A stretch of 37,590 nucleotides of DNA from Bacteroidota bacterium (GCA_013285805.1 JABDGY010000019.1:1-37590), one strand, 5' to 3'. Positions 25,785-36,113 are shown, counted from the first letter of the stretch. A program made the numbers and translations. The notes: generated from the letters alone by a model not told the origin.

Positions 25785-26390
25785 TTATATCCCTATGTCA
25801 ATTCCCCCTATAATTAAGGGGTTTGTGTAAGGTGAGAGTGCGGAACCGCTGAAATCCCAAAGGGCTTCCAGGCTTAAATATGAATTTTCACTTATAGGGC
25901 GGCGCAGGCCTATACCAAATAACGGAATGGGGACAGTAGCGCGTGTTTCATTTGTAAAAATGCTATAAGGGTCGGGCACATTAAGAATGTCATATTCGCC
26001 AATAAGGAATAAATTAGCTAAAGAACCCGGCAGGAAGTAAATGGCCCTTATTCTTCCACCGTAAATACTTGACCTGTAAGTAGGATAATACCCTGTAGGG
26101 TCAGTTATGCTTATATACTGGTATATAGGGCCTATGCCCAAAACAAAGCTTTTGTCGAAATGGTAGTTGAACAAGGGTGAACAACTTATAATTGTATAGT
26201 CGCCGAACTGTAGACCGAGTCCACCTCCAATAGAAACATGCTTCCAGAAATCATACCCTGAAGAAGGAGCGTTTTGGGTTGTGGGTGCAGGTTGCTTATC
26301 AGCAGGAGTCGGGCTATCCTCACGTGTATATTGAGCATGGGAAACAAGAGAAGAGATAACAACTATACCTACTAAGAAAAACTTTTTCAT
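25785..26390 (-). CDS. Small outer-membrane beta-barrel-like protein
   Basis: 201 aa. A signal peptide ends around SHAQ (residue 20). A short Pro/Thr/Gln linker follows (~22-42), then amphipathic strands rich in Gly, Tyr, Ile and Phe: VSIGGGLGLQFGDY, FVLGIGPIYQYISI and SIYGGRIRAIYFLPGS, ending in GGIDIGI. This pattern fits an 8-stranded outer-membrane barrel, but I recognise no specific family. The ATG at 26390 is 2 bp after the ribD stop, so it is probably translated from the ribD transcript. Its 3' end is 4 bp from the convergent anti-sigma candidate, with no terminator. Confidence 0.78.
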   Translation of the reverse strand: MKKFFLVGIVVISSLVSHAQYTREDSPTPADKQPAPTTQNAPSSGYDFWKHVSIGGGLGLQFGDYTIISCSPLFNYHFDKSFVLGIGPIYQYISITDPTGYYPTYRSSIYGGRIRAIYFLPGSLANLFLIGEYDILNVPDPYSIFTNETRATVPIPLFGIGLRRPISENSYLSLEALWDFSGSALSPYTNPLIIGGIDIGI

Positions 26391-26392
26391 GA

Positions 26393-27439
26393 CTACATGT
26401 GCCGGTTTCGGTACAATATTAACGTATCATCCCCTATTTTTATTTCACCTTTCGATGGGAAAGGGAAACTGGGAGCAGGTACGCCATCGCCAAGGGCTTT
26501 GCCCGAATAGAAAACCTTTGCTTCGTCCCACAGGTCTTTTTCTATAAACGATTTAAGCAGTTTTTCACCGCCTTCGACTATAACTGACTGAATATTACGT
26601 GTATATAGTTCGTTGAGCATACTTTGAAGCAGTTTTGCATCAAAAGGAAGGTTCACATATTCCACCCCATTATTGCCCGGGCTGGTTTGCTCAGTAAAAA
26701 CCAATGTAGGGGCCTCTTTATCAAAAATATTTGAGTTAGTAGGTATTTTAAGGCTTTTGTCGAGTATAACCCGTAAAGGCGATTTACTTCCACCTGCCTT
26801 ACGTGCTGTAAGCCTTGGGTTATCCATTATTACGGTATGGGTGCCAACCATAATAGCCTGTTCCTGTCCTCTCCACAGGTGAACCATTATTTCAACTTCA
26901 TCCTGGGTTATTTTCTCGCGGGCCTCATCCTTGGTGCGTTTCCTGTCAATAAATCCGTCACTGGTCTGCGCCCATTTTAAAATAATATAGGGGCGTTTCC
27001 TTTCATGAAATGTAACGAAACGCTTGTTAACCTCAATACATTCTTTTTCTAATACGCCAATTTCTACGTTAATTCCCGCGGCTTTCAATTTCTCAATGCC
27101 TTTACCCTTTACTTCCGGATTAGGATCAACACAGCCAATAACCACATGTTTTATACCGCTGGCTATAATAGCATCGGTGCAGGGAGGGGTTTTACCGTGG
27201 TTCGGGCATGGCTCCAGATTAACATATAAAATAGCTTCTTTGAACCCCGCCTTGTTTTCAACCGAATTCAACGCATTAACCTCAGCATGAGGTCCTCCGA
27301 AAATGTCGTGGTGGCCTTCGCCCATAACTCCGCTGTCGCCTACAATAACGCAACCCACCATAGGGTTAGGGGCTACCCGTCCAAGGCCTCGTACCGCCAG
27401 CTCAAGGCAGCGGTGCATGTATTTGTCATGCTGGTTCAT
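26393..27439 (-). CDS. ribD: Bifunctional riboflavin biosynthesis protein RibD (deaminase/reductase)
   Basis: 348 aa. Residues 1-145 form the diaminohydroxyphosphoribosylaminopyrimidine deaminase domain, with zinc ligands His51 and the catalytic Glu53 (GPHAEVNAL), Cys78 and Cys87 (LEPCPNHGKTPPCTDA). Residues ~150-348 form the uracil reductase (RPYIILKWAQTSDGFI, then IVEGGEKLLKSF). Together they carry out the second and third steps of the riboflavin pathway, using NADPH. Length is normal. No FMN riboswitch is visible in the short 51-bp gap to prmC, which is transcribed divergently. The small barrel protein follows after 2 bp. Confidence 0.97.
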   Translation of the reverse strand: MNQHDKYMHRCLELAVRGLGRVAPNPMVGCVIVGDSGVMGEGHHDIFGGPHAEVNALNSVENKAGFKEAILYVNLEPCPNHGKTPPCTDAIIASGIKHVVIGCVDPNPEVKGKGIEKLKAAGINVEIGVLEKECIEVNKRFVTFHERKRPYIILKWAQTSDGFIDRKRTKDEAREKITQDEVEIMVHLWRGQEQAIMVGTHTVIMDNPRLTARKAGGSKSPLRVILDKSLKIPTNSNIFDKEAPTLVFTEQTSPGNNGVEYVNLPFDAKLLQSMLNELYTRNIQSVIVEGGEKLLKSFIEKDLWDEAKVFYSGKALGDGVPAPSFPFPSKGEIKIGDDTLILYRNRHM

Positions 27440-27490
27440 TGTGATTGTTTATTTTCGTTAATCAAAAATCAGGCCAATTAGTATAGGAAA

Positions 27491-28342
27491 ATGACATTTG
27501 CAGAAGTAAAGAATAAACTTGAGAAAGAGCTGAACGGTTTTTATTCATCGGAAGAGATACAAAGCACGTACTTTTTAATCCTTAATAGTCTTTTACAAGT
27601 ATCAAAAATAACAATCCTTTCAAAACCTGATAACTTAATAGATGAAATTAATTCACAAAGGATTCTTAATATCTTGGAAGGATTAAAGAAAAAAGTACCT
27701 GTTCAGTACTTGCTGGGTACAGCTCACTTCTATGAATTAGTGCTCGATGTAAACCCTTCTGTGCTTATTCCACGCCCCGAAACAGAAGAACTGGTTGACT
27801 GGATAATTAAGGATAATAAGGGCAAAAACCTTAACATACTCGATGTTTGTACCGGGAGCGGCTGTATTGCCCTTGCTTTAAAGAAAAACATGCCCCAAAG
27901 CAATGTTACAGCTATCGATGTGGATGAGGATGCCCTTGAAACAGCAAGCCATAACGCTGAAAAACTGGGTTTAGAGATAGAACTGATAGAAGAAGATGCG
28001 CTTGATATAAGCAATGAGTTAAAAGCTTCGCAATTTGATGTGATAGTGAGTAATCCGCCATATATAAAGGAATCGGACAAAAAATATGTAGGGGAAAATG
28101 TATATATGTATGAACCTCACATAGCGCTTTTTGTTCCCGATAACGACCCATTGGTATTTTACAAGGCTATAGGCCGGTTTGCAAAAAATAGTACTAAAAC
28201 AGTGACGTTGTATTTTGAGATATATGAAGACATGGGCGATGAACTATGCAAAGTACTAAGTGAAATGGGCCTTAAGAATATTGAAGTGCGCAAGGATATT
28301 AATGGCAAAGACAGGATGCTGAAATGTAATTATATTTGTTAG
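27491..28342 (+). CDS. prmC: Peptide chain release factor N5-glutamine methyltransferase
   Basis: 283 aa. Methylates the Gln of the GGQ motif in release factors RF1 and RF2, with SAM as donor. The N-terminal helical domain (~1-90) is followed by RPETEELVDW (95-104), the SAM motif LDVCTGSGCIALAL (117-130), and the catalytic NPPY at 188-191 (VIVSNPPYIKESD). Length matches the family. First of a tight run with ligA (12-bp gap) and lpxK (12-bp gap), likely an operon. The gene is divergent from ribD. Confidence 0.96.
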   Translation: MTFAEVKNKLEKELNGFYSSEEIQSTYFLILNSLLQVSKITILSKPDNLIDEINSQRILNILEGLKKKVPVQYLLGTAHFYELVLDVNPSVLIPRPETEELVDWIIKDNKGKNLNILDVCTGSGCIALALKKNMPQSNVTAIDVDEDALETASHNAEKLGLEIELIEEDALDISNELKASQFDVIVSNPPYIKESDKKYVGENVYMYEPHIALFVPDNDPLVFYKAIGRFAKNSTKTVTLYFEIYEDMGDELCKVLSEMGLKNIEVRKDINGKDRMLKCNYIC

Positions 28343-30361
<2,019 letters not shown>

Positions 30362-30373
30362 ATACCACTACTG

Positions 30374-31486
30374 ATGAACAGAGGCCGTTTTTTACTTTAT
30401 CCATTTGCTTTGATGTACCGCGTAATAGTTGTTATACGCAACATTATGTTCGATTCAGGCATTTTGCGCTCCAAAAAGTTCCCCATCTGGACTATATCTG
30501 TGGGCAACCTTTCTGTAGGCGGCACAGGTAAGTCCCCACATATAGAATACCTTATCCGTTTGCTGGGTAATTTGTCTTCCTATAAAAACCTGCATATATC
30601 TCCAGAACGTACCGCCATACTCAGCCGTGGGTATGGAAGAAGCACTTCAGGTTTTTTACTGGTAAATGAAAATTCTTCTGCGCAGGAAATAGGCGATGAA
30701 CCTATGCAGATGAAAATGAAGTTTAAGGATATAATGATTGCGGTTGATGAGAAAAGGGCGAGAGGCATAACCAAGCTTATGGAGATGAACAAGGACCTGA
30801 ACCTTGTGCTACTTGACGATGCATTTCAACACAGGTATGTGCAGCCATCGGTTTCTATTCTGCTCACTAACTACTACAAGCCTTTTTATGAAGACAGCAT
30901 GATGCCCACAGGTTCGTTGCGTGAACCGGTAGGCGGTTACAGGCGTGCCGACATTATAATTGTTACCCGCACCCCGCATGACATACTTGACGTAGAGAGG
31001 AAAATGATTATTAAAAAGATAAAACCCTTCCCTCACCAGAAAGTATTTTTCTCTAGTGTTATTTACCATGAAATGACCCCTGTGTACGATGTTGCATTCT
31101 TCGGAAAGAAAGTCACCAAAGAGACAACGGTTATATTGCTTACAGGTATTGCCAATGCCAACGATTTCAGAAAGCATGTTCAAAAGCAGGCCAGAGAGGT
31201 TATACATATCAGTTACCCCGACCATCACTGGTATTCATTGGTTGAGATAATGAAGGTGAAGGATATGTTTAACAATATTTCCAGCGCTGATAAAATTATA
31301 CTTACCACTGAGAAAGATGCAGCTCGTTTGCACCAGGCAACCATAACGGAGCAGTTAGAAAAACTGCCTGTATTCTATACTCCAATACAGGTGAAGATTA
31401 AAGAAGAAAGTGAATTTGAGGAAATATTAGTGCGCCACCTGGGTTCCTACCAGCTGTATAATCCAATACAGAAGATAAAGGTATAA
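30374..31486 (+). CDS. lpxK: Tetraacyldisaccharide 4'-kinase LpxK (lipid A synthesis)
   Basis: 370 aa. Phosphorylates the 4' position of the lipid A disaccharide at the inner membrane's cytoplasmic face. An N-terminal hydrophobic helix (~7-28) is followed by the Walker A motif GNLSVGGTGKSP (44-55). Further family signs are LSRGYGR, GDEPMQMKM, LLDDAFQHRYVQP and ILTTEKDAARL. The length is usual for Bacteroidota. The gene follows ligA by 12 bp. Its presence shows a Gram-negative, LPS-making organism. The end converges with folD, with two small hairpins between. Confidence 0.96.
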   Translation: MNRGRFLLYPFALMYRVIVVIRNIMFDSGILRSKKFPIWTISVGNLSVGGTGKSPHIEYLIRLLGNLSSYKNLHISPERTAILSRGYGRSTSGFLLVNENSSAQEIGDEPMQMKMKFKDIMIAVDEKRARGITKLMEMNKDLNLVLLDDAFQHRYVQPSVSILLTNYYKPFYEDSMMPTGSLREPVGGYRRADIIIVTRTPHDILDVERKMIIKKIKPFPHQKVFFSSVIYHEMTPVYDVAFFGKKVTKETTVILLTGIANANDFRKHVQKQAREVIHISYPDHHWYSLVEIMKVKDMFNNISSADKIILTTEKDAARLHQATITEQLEKLPVFYTPIQVKIKEESEFEEILVRHLGSYQLYNPIQKIKV

Positions 31487-31494
31487 TCATTTTT

Positions 31495-31509
31495 AATCCC
31501 GAAGGGATT
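31495..31509. repeat. Palindrome AATCCC-GAA-GGGATT
   Basis: A perfect 6-bp inverted repeat with a GAA loop, 9 bp after the lpxK stop. It has the same design as the hairpins at 31546-31560 and 2936-2950. No T-run follows on the plus strand. Confidence 0.65.
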
Positions 31510-31540
31510 TAACGTTTATAGAAAGGAATAGCATAATGAG

Positions 31541-31561
31541 AAAACGATGCCGAAGGCATCG
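31541..31561 (-). terminator. Hairpin terminator of folD
   Basis: Just past the folD stop (31564), the minus strand reads CGATGCC-TTC-GGCATCG followed by TTTTCTC. The plus strand shows the GAA-loop version of the palindrome. Confidence 0.6.
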
Positions 31562-31563
31562 AA

Positions 31564-32436
31564 CTATTTTCTTTTATACCCATTCAGGGTATTCATTAAC
31601 AAAGAAGCAATAGTCATTGGCCCCACGCCACCGGGAACAGGTGTTATATAACTGCATTTTTGAGCAACCTCATCGAACTTTACATCGCCTGCAAGACGAT
31701 AGCCGCTTTTCTTGGTAGCATCAGGTACACGGGTAATACCAACGTCAACTACAACAGCCCCTTCTTTTACCATATCGGCTGTAACACTTTCCACTTGTCC
31801 TGTGGCGACAATCAGTATATCAGCTTGCAACGTGTATTTCTTTACATCTTTTGTCTTGCTATGGCAAATAGTTACGGTGCAGTTACCGGGTGTTGTATTA
31901 CGCACCATAAGAAGACTCATAGGCAATCCCACAATATGGCTACGGCCCATTACCACACAATGTTTACCTGAAGTTTCAATTTTGTATTTATCGAGTAATT
32001 GAATTACACCATAAGGAGTAGCAGGTAAATAAGCAGGCATGCTGAGCGCCATTCTTCCCACATTTTCTGGGTGAAAACCATCTACATCTTTATCGGGAGA
32101 AATGGCATTGATTACTTTGCTATCGGAAATATGTTTAGGCAAAGGCGATTGAACAATAAACCCATCGAGAGTTGTATCGTCGTTTAGTTTTTTAATCTCA
32201 TTAAGCAGAGTGGCTTCATCAATTGTATCGGGTAGTTTTATCAGGGTAGACTTAAATCCAACACGCTCGCATGCTTTTATTTTACTTCCAACATAAGTCT
32301 CACTTGCTGGATTATTACCCACCAGCACTACAGCCAAATGTGGAGCACGCTTGCCTTGCTGCAGTATTTTATCAACCTCAACTTTTATCTCGTCCAGTAT
32401 AGTTTCTGAAGTCTTTTTGCCGTCGAGGAGCTGCAT
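31564..32436 (-). CDS. folD: Methylenetetrahydrofolate dehydrogenase/cyclohydrolase FolD
   Basis: 290 aa. Bifunctional cytoplasmic enzyme converting 5,10-methylene-THF to 10-formyl-THF with NADP+. Signature ETYVGSKIKACERVG (46-60) holds the catalytic Tyr48/Lys52. Next come VQSPLPKHI, DVDGFHPENVGRM, the NADP-binding VVMGRSHIVGLPMS, and TPVPGGVGPMTIASL near the C-terminus. Full length. Transcribed alone on the minus strand; a repeat-rich leader separates it from ffh upstream. Confidence 0.97.
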   Translation of the reverse strand: MQLLDGKKTSETILDEIKVEVDKILQQGKRAPHLAVVLVGNNPASETYVGSKIKACERVGFKSTLIKLPDTIDEATLLNEIKKLNDDTTLDGFIVQSPLPKHISDSKVINAISPDKDVDGFHPENVGRMALSMPAYLPATPYGVIQLLDKYKIETSGKHCVVMGRSHIVGLPMSLLMVRNTTPGNCTVTICHSKTKDVKKYTLQADILIVATGQVESVTADMVKEGAVVVDVGITRVPDATKKSGYRLAGDVKFDEVAQKCSYITPVPGGVGPMTIASLLMNTLNGYKRK

Positions 32437-32484
32437 ATCTTTTATTTGATTTTCGAGTAACGATTAACGAAGATATTTTTTAAC

Positions 32485-32556
32485 ATAGAGGTCACAGAGA
32501 TTACAGAGTTCCGCAGAGAATATCAATTCATAATTCATAACTCAAAATTCAAAATT
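32485..32556. repeat. Degenerate short-word repeats between ffh and folD
   Basis: A stretch with repeated CACAGAG/ACAGAG/GCAGAG words and then AATTCATAATTCATAA and CAAAATTCAAAATT. It has no ORF. It looks like the simple-sequence filler often found between Bacteroidota genes. Confidence 0.5.
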
Positions 32557-33895
32557 ACTTATTGAACGGCATCTTTCCCGCCATTTTCATCATATTGGCC
32601 ATGGCGCTTTTGTTATTCATCAGTTTCATCATCTTATGCATGTCCTCAAACTGCTTGATGAGTCTATTCACTTCCTGTATACTTGTACCACTGCCATCAG
32701 CTATTCTTTTGCGGCGGCTGCCATTCATTAATTCAGGGCGGGCACGTTCTTCAGCTGTCATTGACTGTATAATAGCCTCAACATGCTTGAACGATTTCTC
32801 ATCTATATCTGCATCCTTCACCGCGCTACCCATACCGGGTAACATGGCTGCAATATCTTTTATATTGCCCATCTTCTTAATCTGCTGCAACTGGCTCAAA
32901 AAGTCGTTGAAGTCGAATTGGTTTTTGGCTAGTTTCTTTTGCAGTTTCTTGGCTTCTTCAACATCAAACTGCTCCTGCGCTTTTTCTACAAGGGTAACAA
33001 TATCACCCATGCCCAATATCCTGTCGGCCATACGGGCAGGGTAGAACACGTCCATAGCATCGGCCTTTTCACCTGTACCTACAAACTTAATAGGCTTATG
33101 CACCACAGCACGGATTGATAAAGCCGCACCACCACGGGTGTCACCATCTAATTTGGTAAGCACCACACCATCAAAGTCGAGCTTTTCGTTAAATGCTTTT
33201 GCTGTATTTACCGCATCCTGACCGGTCATGCTATCTACCACAAAAAGTATCTCCTGCGGTTTCAACGCTTTCTTCAGTTCTGCAATTTCATTCATCATCT
33301 GCTCGTCTACTGCAAGGCGGCCGGCAGTATCGACAATCACCACAGTGTTCTCGTTCATCTGGGCCTGCTTTATAGCAGCTTTGGCAATAGACACAGGGCT
33401 CTTCTCATTTTCATCGGCATAAACCTCAACCCCCAGTTGTTCGCCTAATGTTTTTAATTGCTGTATAGCGGCAGGACGGTAAACGTCGCAGGCAACAAGC
33501 AAGGGCTTTTTACCTTTTTTATTTTTAAAGTAGTTAGCAAGCTTGGCTGAGAAAGTTGTTTTACCTGAACCCTGCAAACCAGCCATAAGTATCACGGTTG
33601 GGTTAGCGATAAGCGGAATAACACTTTCGCCACCACCCATAAGCTTGGTAAGCTCTTCGTGGGTTATTTTAACAAGCAATTGCCCCGGAGATACTGCTGT
33701 AAGCACGCTTTTACCTAATGCCTCCTGCTTTACGGTATCGGTAAAATCTTTTGCTATTTTATAGTTTACGTCGGCATCAATAAGGGCCTTGCGTATTTCC
33801 TTTACGGTCTCCGATACATTTACCTCGGTAATCGTACCCTGGCCCTTGAGCATTTTAAATGCCCGGTTTAATTTATCTGTTAGGCTATCAAACAT
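32555..33895 (-). CDS. ffh: Signal recognition particle protein Ffh
   Basis: 446 aa. The SRP GTPase that, with 4.5S RNA and FtsY, targets nascent membrane proteins. The N domain (1-~85) is followed by the G domain: P-loop GLQGSGKTTFSAKLA (106-120), DTAGRLAVDEQMM, and TKLDGDTRGGAAL. The C-terminal M domain (~300-446) is Met-rich and contains the SGTSIQEVN RNA-binding helix and a run of Met residues near the end. Full length. Start ATG at 33895. The gene is downstream of pyrB on the same strand, separated by about 100 bp of palindromic repeats. Confidence 0.97.
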   Translation of the reverse strand: MFDSLTDKLNRAFKMLKGQGTITEVNVSETVKEIRKALIDADVNYKIAKDFTDTVKQEALGKSVLTAVSPGQLLVKITHEELTKLMGGGESVIPLIANPTVILMAGLQGSGKTTFSAKLANYFKNKKGKKPLLVACDVYRPAAIQQLKTLGEQLGVEVYADENEKSPVSIAKAAIKQAQMNENTVVIVDTAGRLAVDEQMMNEIAELKKALKPQEILFVVDSMTGQDAVNTAKAFNEKLDFDGVVLTKLDGDTRGGAALSIRAVVHKPIKFVGTGEKADAMDVFYPARMADRILGMGDIVTLVEKAQEQFDVEEAKKLQKKLAKNQFDFNDFLSQLQQIKKMGNIKDIAAMLPGMGSAVKDADIDEKSFKHVEAIIQSMTAEERARPELMNGSRRKRIADGSGTSIQEVNRLIKQFEDMHKMMKLMNNKSAMANMMKMAGKMPFNK

Positions 33896-33930
33896 ATGTC
33901 AAAAAATAGGAATGCGAATTTAGTAAAATT

Positions 33931-33999
33931 ACCCCTCTTTCATCTCCCCTAAAGGGGAGACAGCATAAAACCTCTCCCCTTTAGGGGAGCCGGAGGGGT
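33931..33999. repeat. Nested palindromic repeat between pyrB and ffh
   Basis: Two hairpins, TCTCCCCT-AA-AGGGGAGA (33943-33960) and CTCCCCT-TT-AGGGGAG (33974-33989), are bracketed by an outer inverted pair ACCCCTC / GAGGGGT. The element touches the pyrB stop. It could form a compact multi-hairpin structure in the transcript and may end or process the pyr message. Confidence 0.75.
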
Positions 34000-34932
34000 T
34001 TAGTTTTCCTGTTTCGCTGCTAGCAAGTAAAGTACAGCCATGCGGATGGCTACACCGTTTTCAACCTGGTCGAGGATGATAGATTGGTCGGAGTCAGCCA
34101 CATCGCTGGTTATTTCCACACCTCGGTTTATAGGGCCCGGGTGCATTACAGTTATCTGCTTCTTGAGCGAGTTGAGGCGTTCTTTATTGAGCCCGTATTG
34201 CATGGTATATTCCCGCAGCGAGGGGAAGTATTTTATGTCCTGCCTCTCCATCTGTATACGCAGCATATTAGCCACATCGCACCATTCAAGGGCTTTCATA
34301 AGGTTGTATTCTACCTTTACACCCAGCATGCCAATGTGCTTGGGTATTAGCGTAGGAGGTCCGCATACTAGTACCTCAGCGCCAAGTTTTTGCAGGCAGA
34401 ATATATTCGAGAGCGCCACACGTGAGTGCAGGATATCACCTATTATGGCTACTTTCTTACCGCGTACCTCTCCATATTTTTCACGTATAGAGAAGGCATC
34501 GAGAAGGGCCTGTGTGGGGTGTTCGTGGGTGCCATCGCCGGCGTTTATTATTACAGAGTCAACATGCTTGGAGAGGAAGCTGCATGCACCGGGGCTGGGG
34601 TGGCGCATTACAATCATATCAACCTTCATGGCCAATATGTTGTTTATAGTATCTATCAGTGTCTCGCCCTTTTTTACCGAGGAAGATGATGCCGCGAAGT
34701 TGAGTGTATCCGCACTCAGGCGGCGTTCAGCCAGTTCAAATGATATGCGTGTGCGGGTACTGTTTTCGAAAAATACGTTGGCTATGGTAACATCCCTTAG
34801 CGAAGGGACTTTCTTTATCGGGCGGTTGATGATTTGCTTAAAATTGTCGGCGGTAGAAAAAATAAGTTCAATGTCGTTGGCTGTTACGTCTTTAATTCCT
34901 ATCAGGTGCTTTACGCTTAACGACTCACTCAT
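34000..34932 (-). CDS. pyrB: Aspartate carbamoyltransferase catalytic subunit PyrB
   Basis: 310 aa. Forms carbamoyl aspartate from carbamoyl phosphate and aspartate, the first committed step of pyrimidine synthesis. The carbamoyl-phosphate motif FENSTRTRISFE has STRTR at 58-62; HPTQALLDAF and HPGPINRGVE (aspartate-binding region) follow. Length is typical. No pyrI regulatory subunit lies beside it. The gene starts 9 bp after the pyrR stop, so the two form one operon. Its stop abuts the palindromic repeat cluster. Confidence 0.97.
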   Translation of the reverse strand: MSESLSVKHLIGIKDVTANDIELIFSTADNFKQIINRPIKKVPSLRDVTIANVFFENSTRTRISFELAERRLSADTLNFAASSSSVKKGETLIDTINNILAMKVDMIVMRHPSPGACSFLSKHVDSVIINAGDGTHEHPTQALLDAFSIREKYGEVRGKKVAIIGDILHSRVALSNIFCLQKLGAEVLVCGPPTLIPKHIGMLGVKVEYNLMKALEWCDVANMLRIQMERQDIKYFPSLREYTMQYGLNKERLNSLKKQITVMHPGPINRGVEITSDVADSDQSIILDQVENGVAIRMAVLYLLAAKQEN

Positions 34933-34941
34933 CTTCTGTTT

Positions 34942-35484
34942 TTATTTTTCGTTCATAATTAGCCAAACTCTATCGTTGCCGTCAGTTTCTTTCCATTCCG
35001 CCTTCACATTCTGCGATACAATGGTATCTACACGTTTGCCCACATAATCGGGTTGTATGGGCAGGTGGCGGCTGTAACGGCGGTCTATCAGCACCAGCAG
35101 TTCAACCTTTTTGGGCCTGCCGAAGTCGAGCAGTGAATCGAGACCGGCACGTATGGTGCGGCCCGTGTATAGCACATCATCTACCAGTATCACGTTCTTA
35201 TCTTCTATAATAAAGTTCATGTTCATGGCCTTGGGCATAACAGGTGAGCGCTTGCGGTAATCGTCGCGGTAAAAGGTGGCATCGAGCTCGCCGAAGGATA
35301 TGTTTTTGTTTTTGGTAAGGGCGCTTATTTTGGTGTGCAGGCGGCGGGCCAGGTAAATACCGCGGGGCTGAAGGCCAATGATAACGGTATCCTTAAAATC
35401 GTCGTGGTTCTCAATAAGCTGGTGGCAAAGGCGGTCGAGGGTTATCTCTAGGTCTTGACTCGAAAATAATTGTTTTCTCTTCAT
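34942..35484 (-). CDS. pyrR: PyrR: uracil phosphoribosyltransferase / pyrimidine operon regulator
   Basis: 180 aa from the ATG at 35484 (an in-frame TTG lies one codon upstream). The PRPP-binding loop VILVDDVLYTGRT (98-110) and GLQPRGIYLARRL (37-49) are diagnostic of PyrR. Known role in Gram-positive bacteria: binds UMP and pyr mRNA to attenuate the operon, and has UPRTase activity. Here it is the first gene before pyrB. The candidate -7 box is only 8 bp from the start codon, so I see no room for a classic attenuator leader upstream; regulation of pyrB through pyrR mRNA would have to work within or after this gene. Confidence 0.95.
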   Translation of the reverse strand: MKRKQLFSSQDLEITLDRLCHQLIENHDDFKDTVIIGLQPRGIYLARRLHTKISALTKNKNISFGELDATFYRDDYRKRSPVMPKAMNMNFIIEDKNVILVDDVLYTGRTIRAGLDSLLDFGRPKKVELLVLIDRRYSRHLPIQPDYVGKRVDTIVSQNVKAEWKETDGNDRVWLIMNEK

Positions 35485-35492
35485 CAAGGGTT

Positions 35493-35500
35493 CAAAGTTA
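35493..35500 (-). promoter_or_regulatory. -7 box (TAACTTTG) of the pyrR-pyrB operon
   Basis: Minus strand TAACTTTG, an exact TAnnTTTG match, 8 nt before the pyrR ATG. Transcription would begin within about 2-5 nt of the start codon. The -33 region has only a weak CTG. Confidence 0.5.
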
Positions 35501-35528
35501 TAAAAAAGTAGCTTACGCAGACTTTTTT

Positions 35529-35560
35529 AATTAGGAATTAGGAATTAAAAATCAGGAATC
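35529..35560. repeat. TTAGGAA tandem simple repeat
   Basis: TTAGGAATTAGGAATT followed by a similar AATCAGGAATC, in the gap between the small membrane gene and pyrR. Resembles the AATTC-type filler at 32.5 kb. Confidence 0.45.
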
Positions 35561-35570
35561 GAGAAAGAGA

Positions 35571-35879
35571 CTAGTCAATATTGGCTTTAAGGCGCCTATA
35601 TAGAGCAATGCAAAGGTTTATCAGTGCTATTCCCCAAAGAGCAAATATGAGCATAGTCATTAAGATGTTATCGTGGTCGAAATAGGCATGTAGGTTTTCC
35701 ATTTCGAGCATATCTTGTATAAATACAATCAGCTGGAAGAAATAATAAAGTACTATGGCGTAAGCTAATGCTATGAGTATAGAGAACCCTCTTTTCCTAA
35801 CTTTTATGAGCCCCCAATGGGAGAGGAATGAAATAGCTGCAAATCCTAATAGAAGTGCCAATAGAAGTATCCATTTCAT
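35571..35879 (-). CDS. Small three-helix membrane protein, unknown function
   Basis: 102 aa from the ATG at 35879. The open frame extends upstream to 36044, but that part covers palindromic repeats and lacks protein-like character, so I use the internal ATG, which begins MKWILLLALLLGF. Three hydrophobic helices lie at ~2-22, ~28-52 and ~75-95, with a short acidic loop (EMENLHAYFDHDN) between the second and third and a basic tail (YRRLKANID). No family recognised. Upstream are repeats and then rpsA on the same strand; downstream lies pyrR, also on the same strand. Confidence 0.65.
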   Translation of the reverse strand: MKWILLLALLLGFAAISFLSHWGLIKVRKRGFSILIALAYAIVLYYFFQLIVFIQDMLEMENLHAYFDHDNILMTMLIFALWGIALINLCIALYRRLKANID

Positions 35880-35951
35880 AACGTAGTAATAGAATATAAA
35901 TTTAAGAATATTTGGTTTAATTGCGTTAGGGATAGAAGTGAAAACCCTGCA

Positions 35952-36058
35952 GTCCCGAGTACTCGGGACGAGGAGTTGAAACGTATAGCCCGACCCGACC
36001 GAAGGAAGGGAACGCCCTAGTAAAGTAGAGATTCTTCGCTTCACTCAGAATGACAAAA
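35952..36058. repeat. Cluster of palindromic and dispersed repeats upstream of the small membrane gene
   Basis: GTCCCGAGTACTCGGGAC (35952-35969) is a perfect 18-bp palindrome. A CCGACCGAAGGAAGGG stretch and an AGATTCTTCGCTTCACTCAG-type segment (from 36028), with short ATTCT/AGAAT inverted ends, follow. The last is the kind of sequence seen repeatedly in Bacteroidota intergenic DNA; I know this from general familiarity and cannot run a search here. Confidence 0.6.
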
Positions 36059-36080
36059 CCCAAGGGAAGGAAGGGGCCGC

Positions 36081-36113
36081 AAATAAAAACGGGCACGCTG
36101 TTGGCGTACCCGT
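36081..36113 (-). terminator. Rho-independent terminator of rpsA
   Basis: On the minus strand, ACGGGTACGC-CAACA-GCGTGCCCGT is a 10-bp stem (one wobble) followed by TTTTATTT, about 20 bp past the rpsA stop. Confidence 0.85.

Noticed and set aside
34040-35047. 335-residue open frame on the plus strand across pyrB and pyrR
   Set aside because: It is antisense to two well-conserved genes, Ser/Thr/Ile-rich, and lacks any recognisable domain; a shadow of codon use in pyrB.
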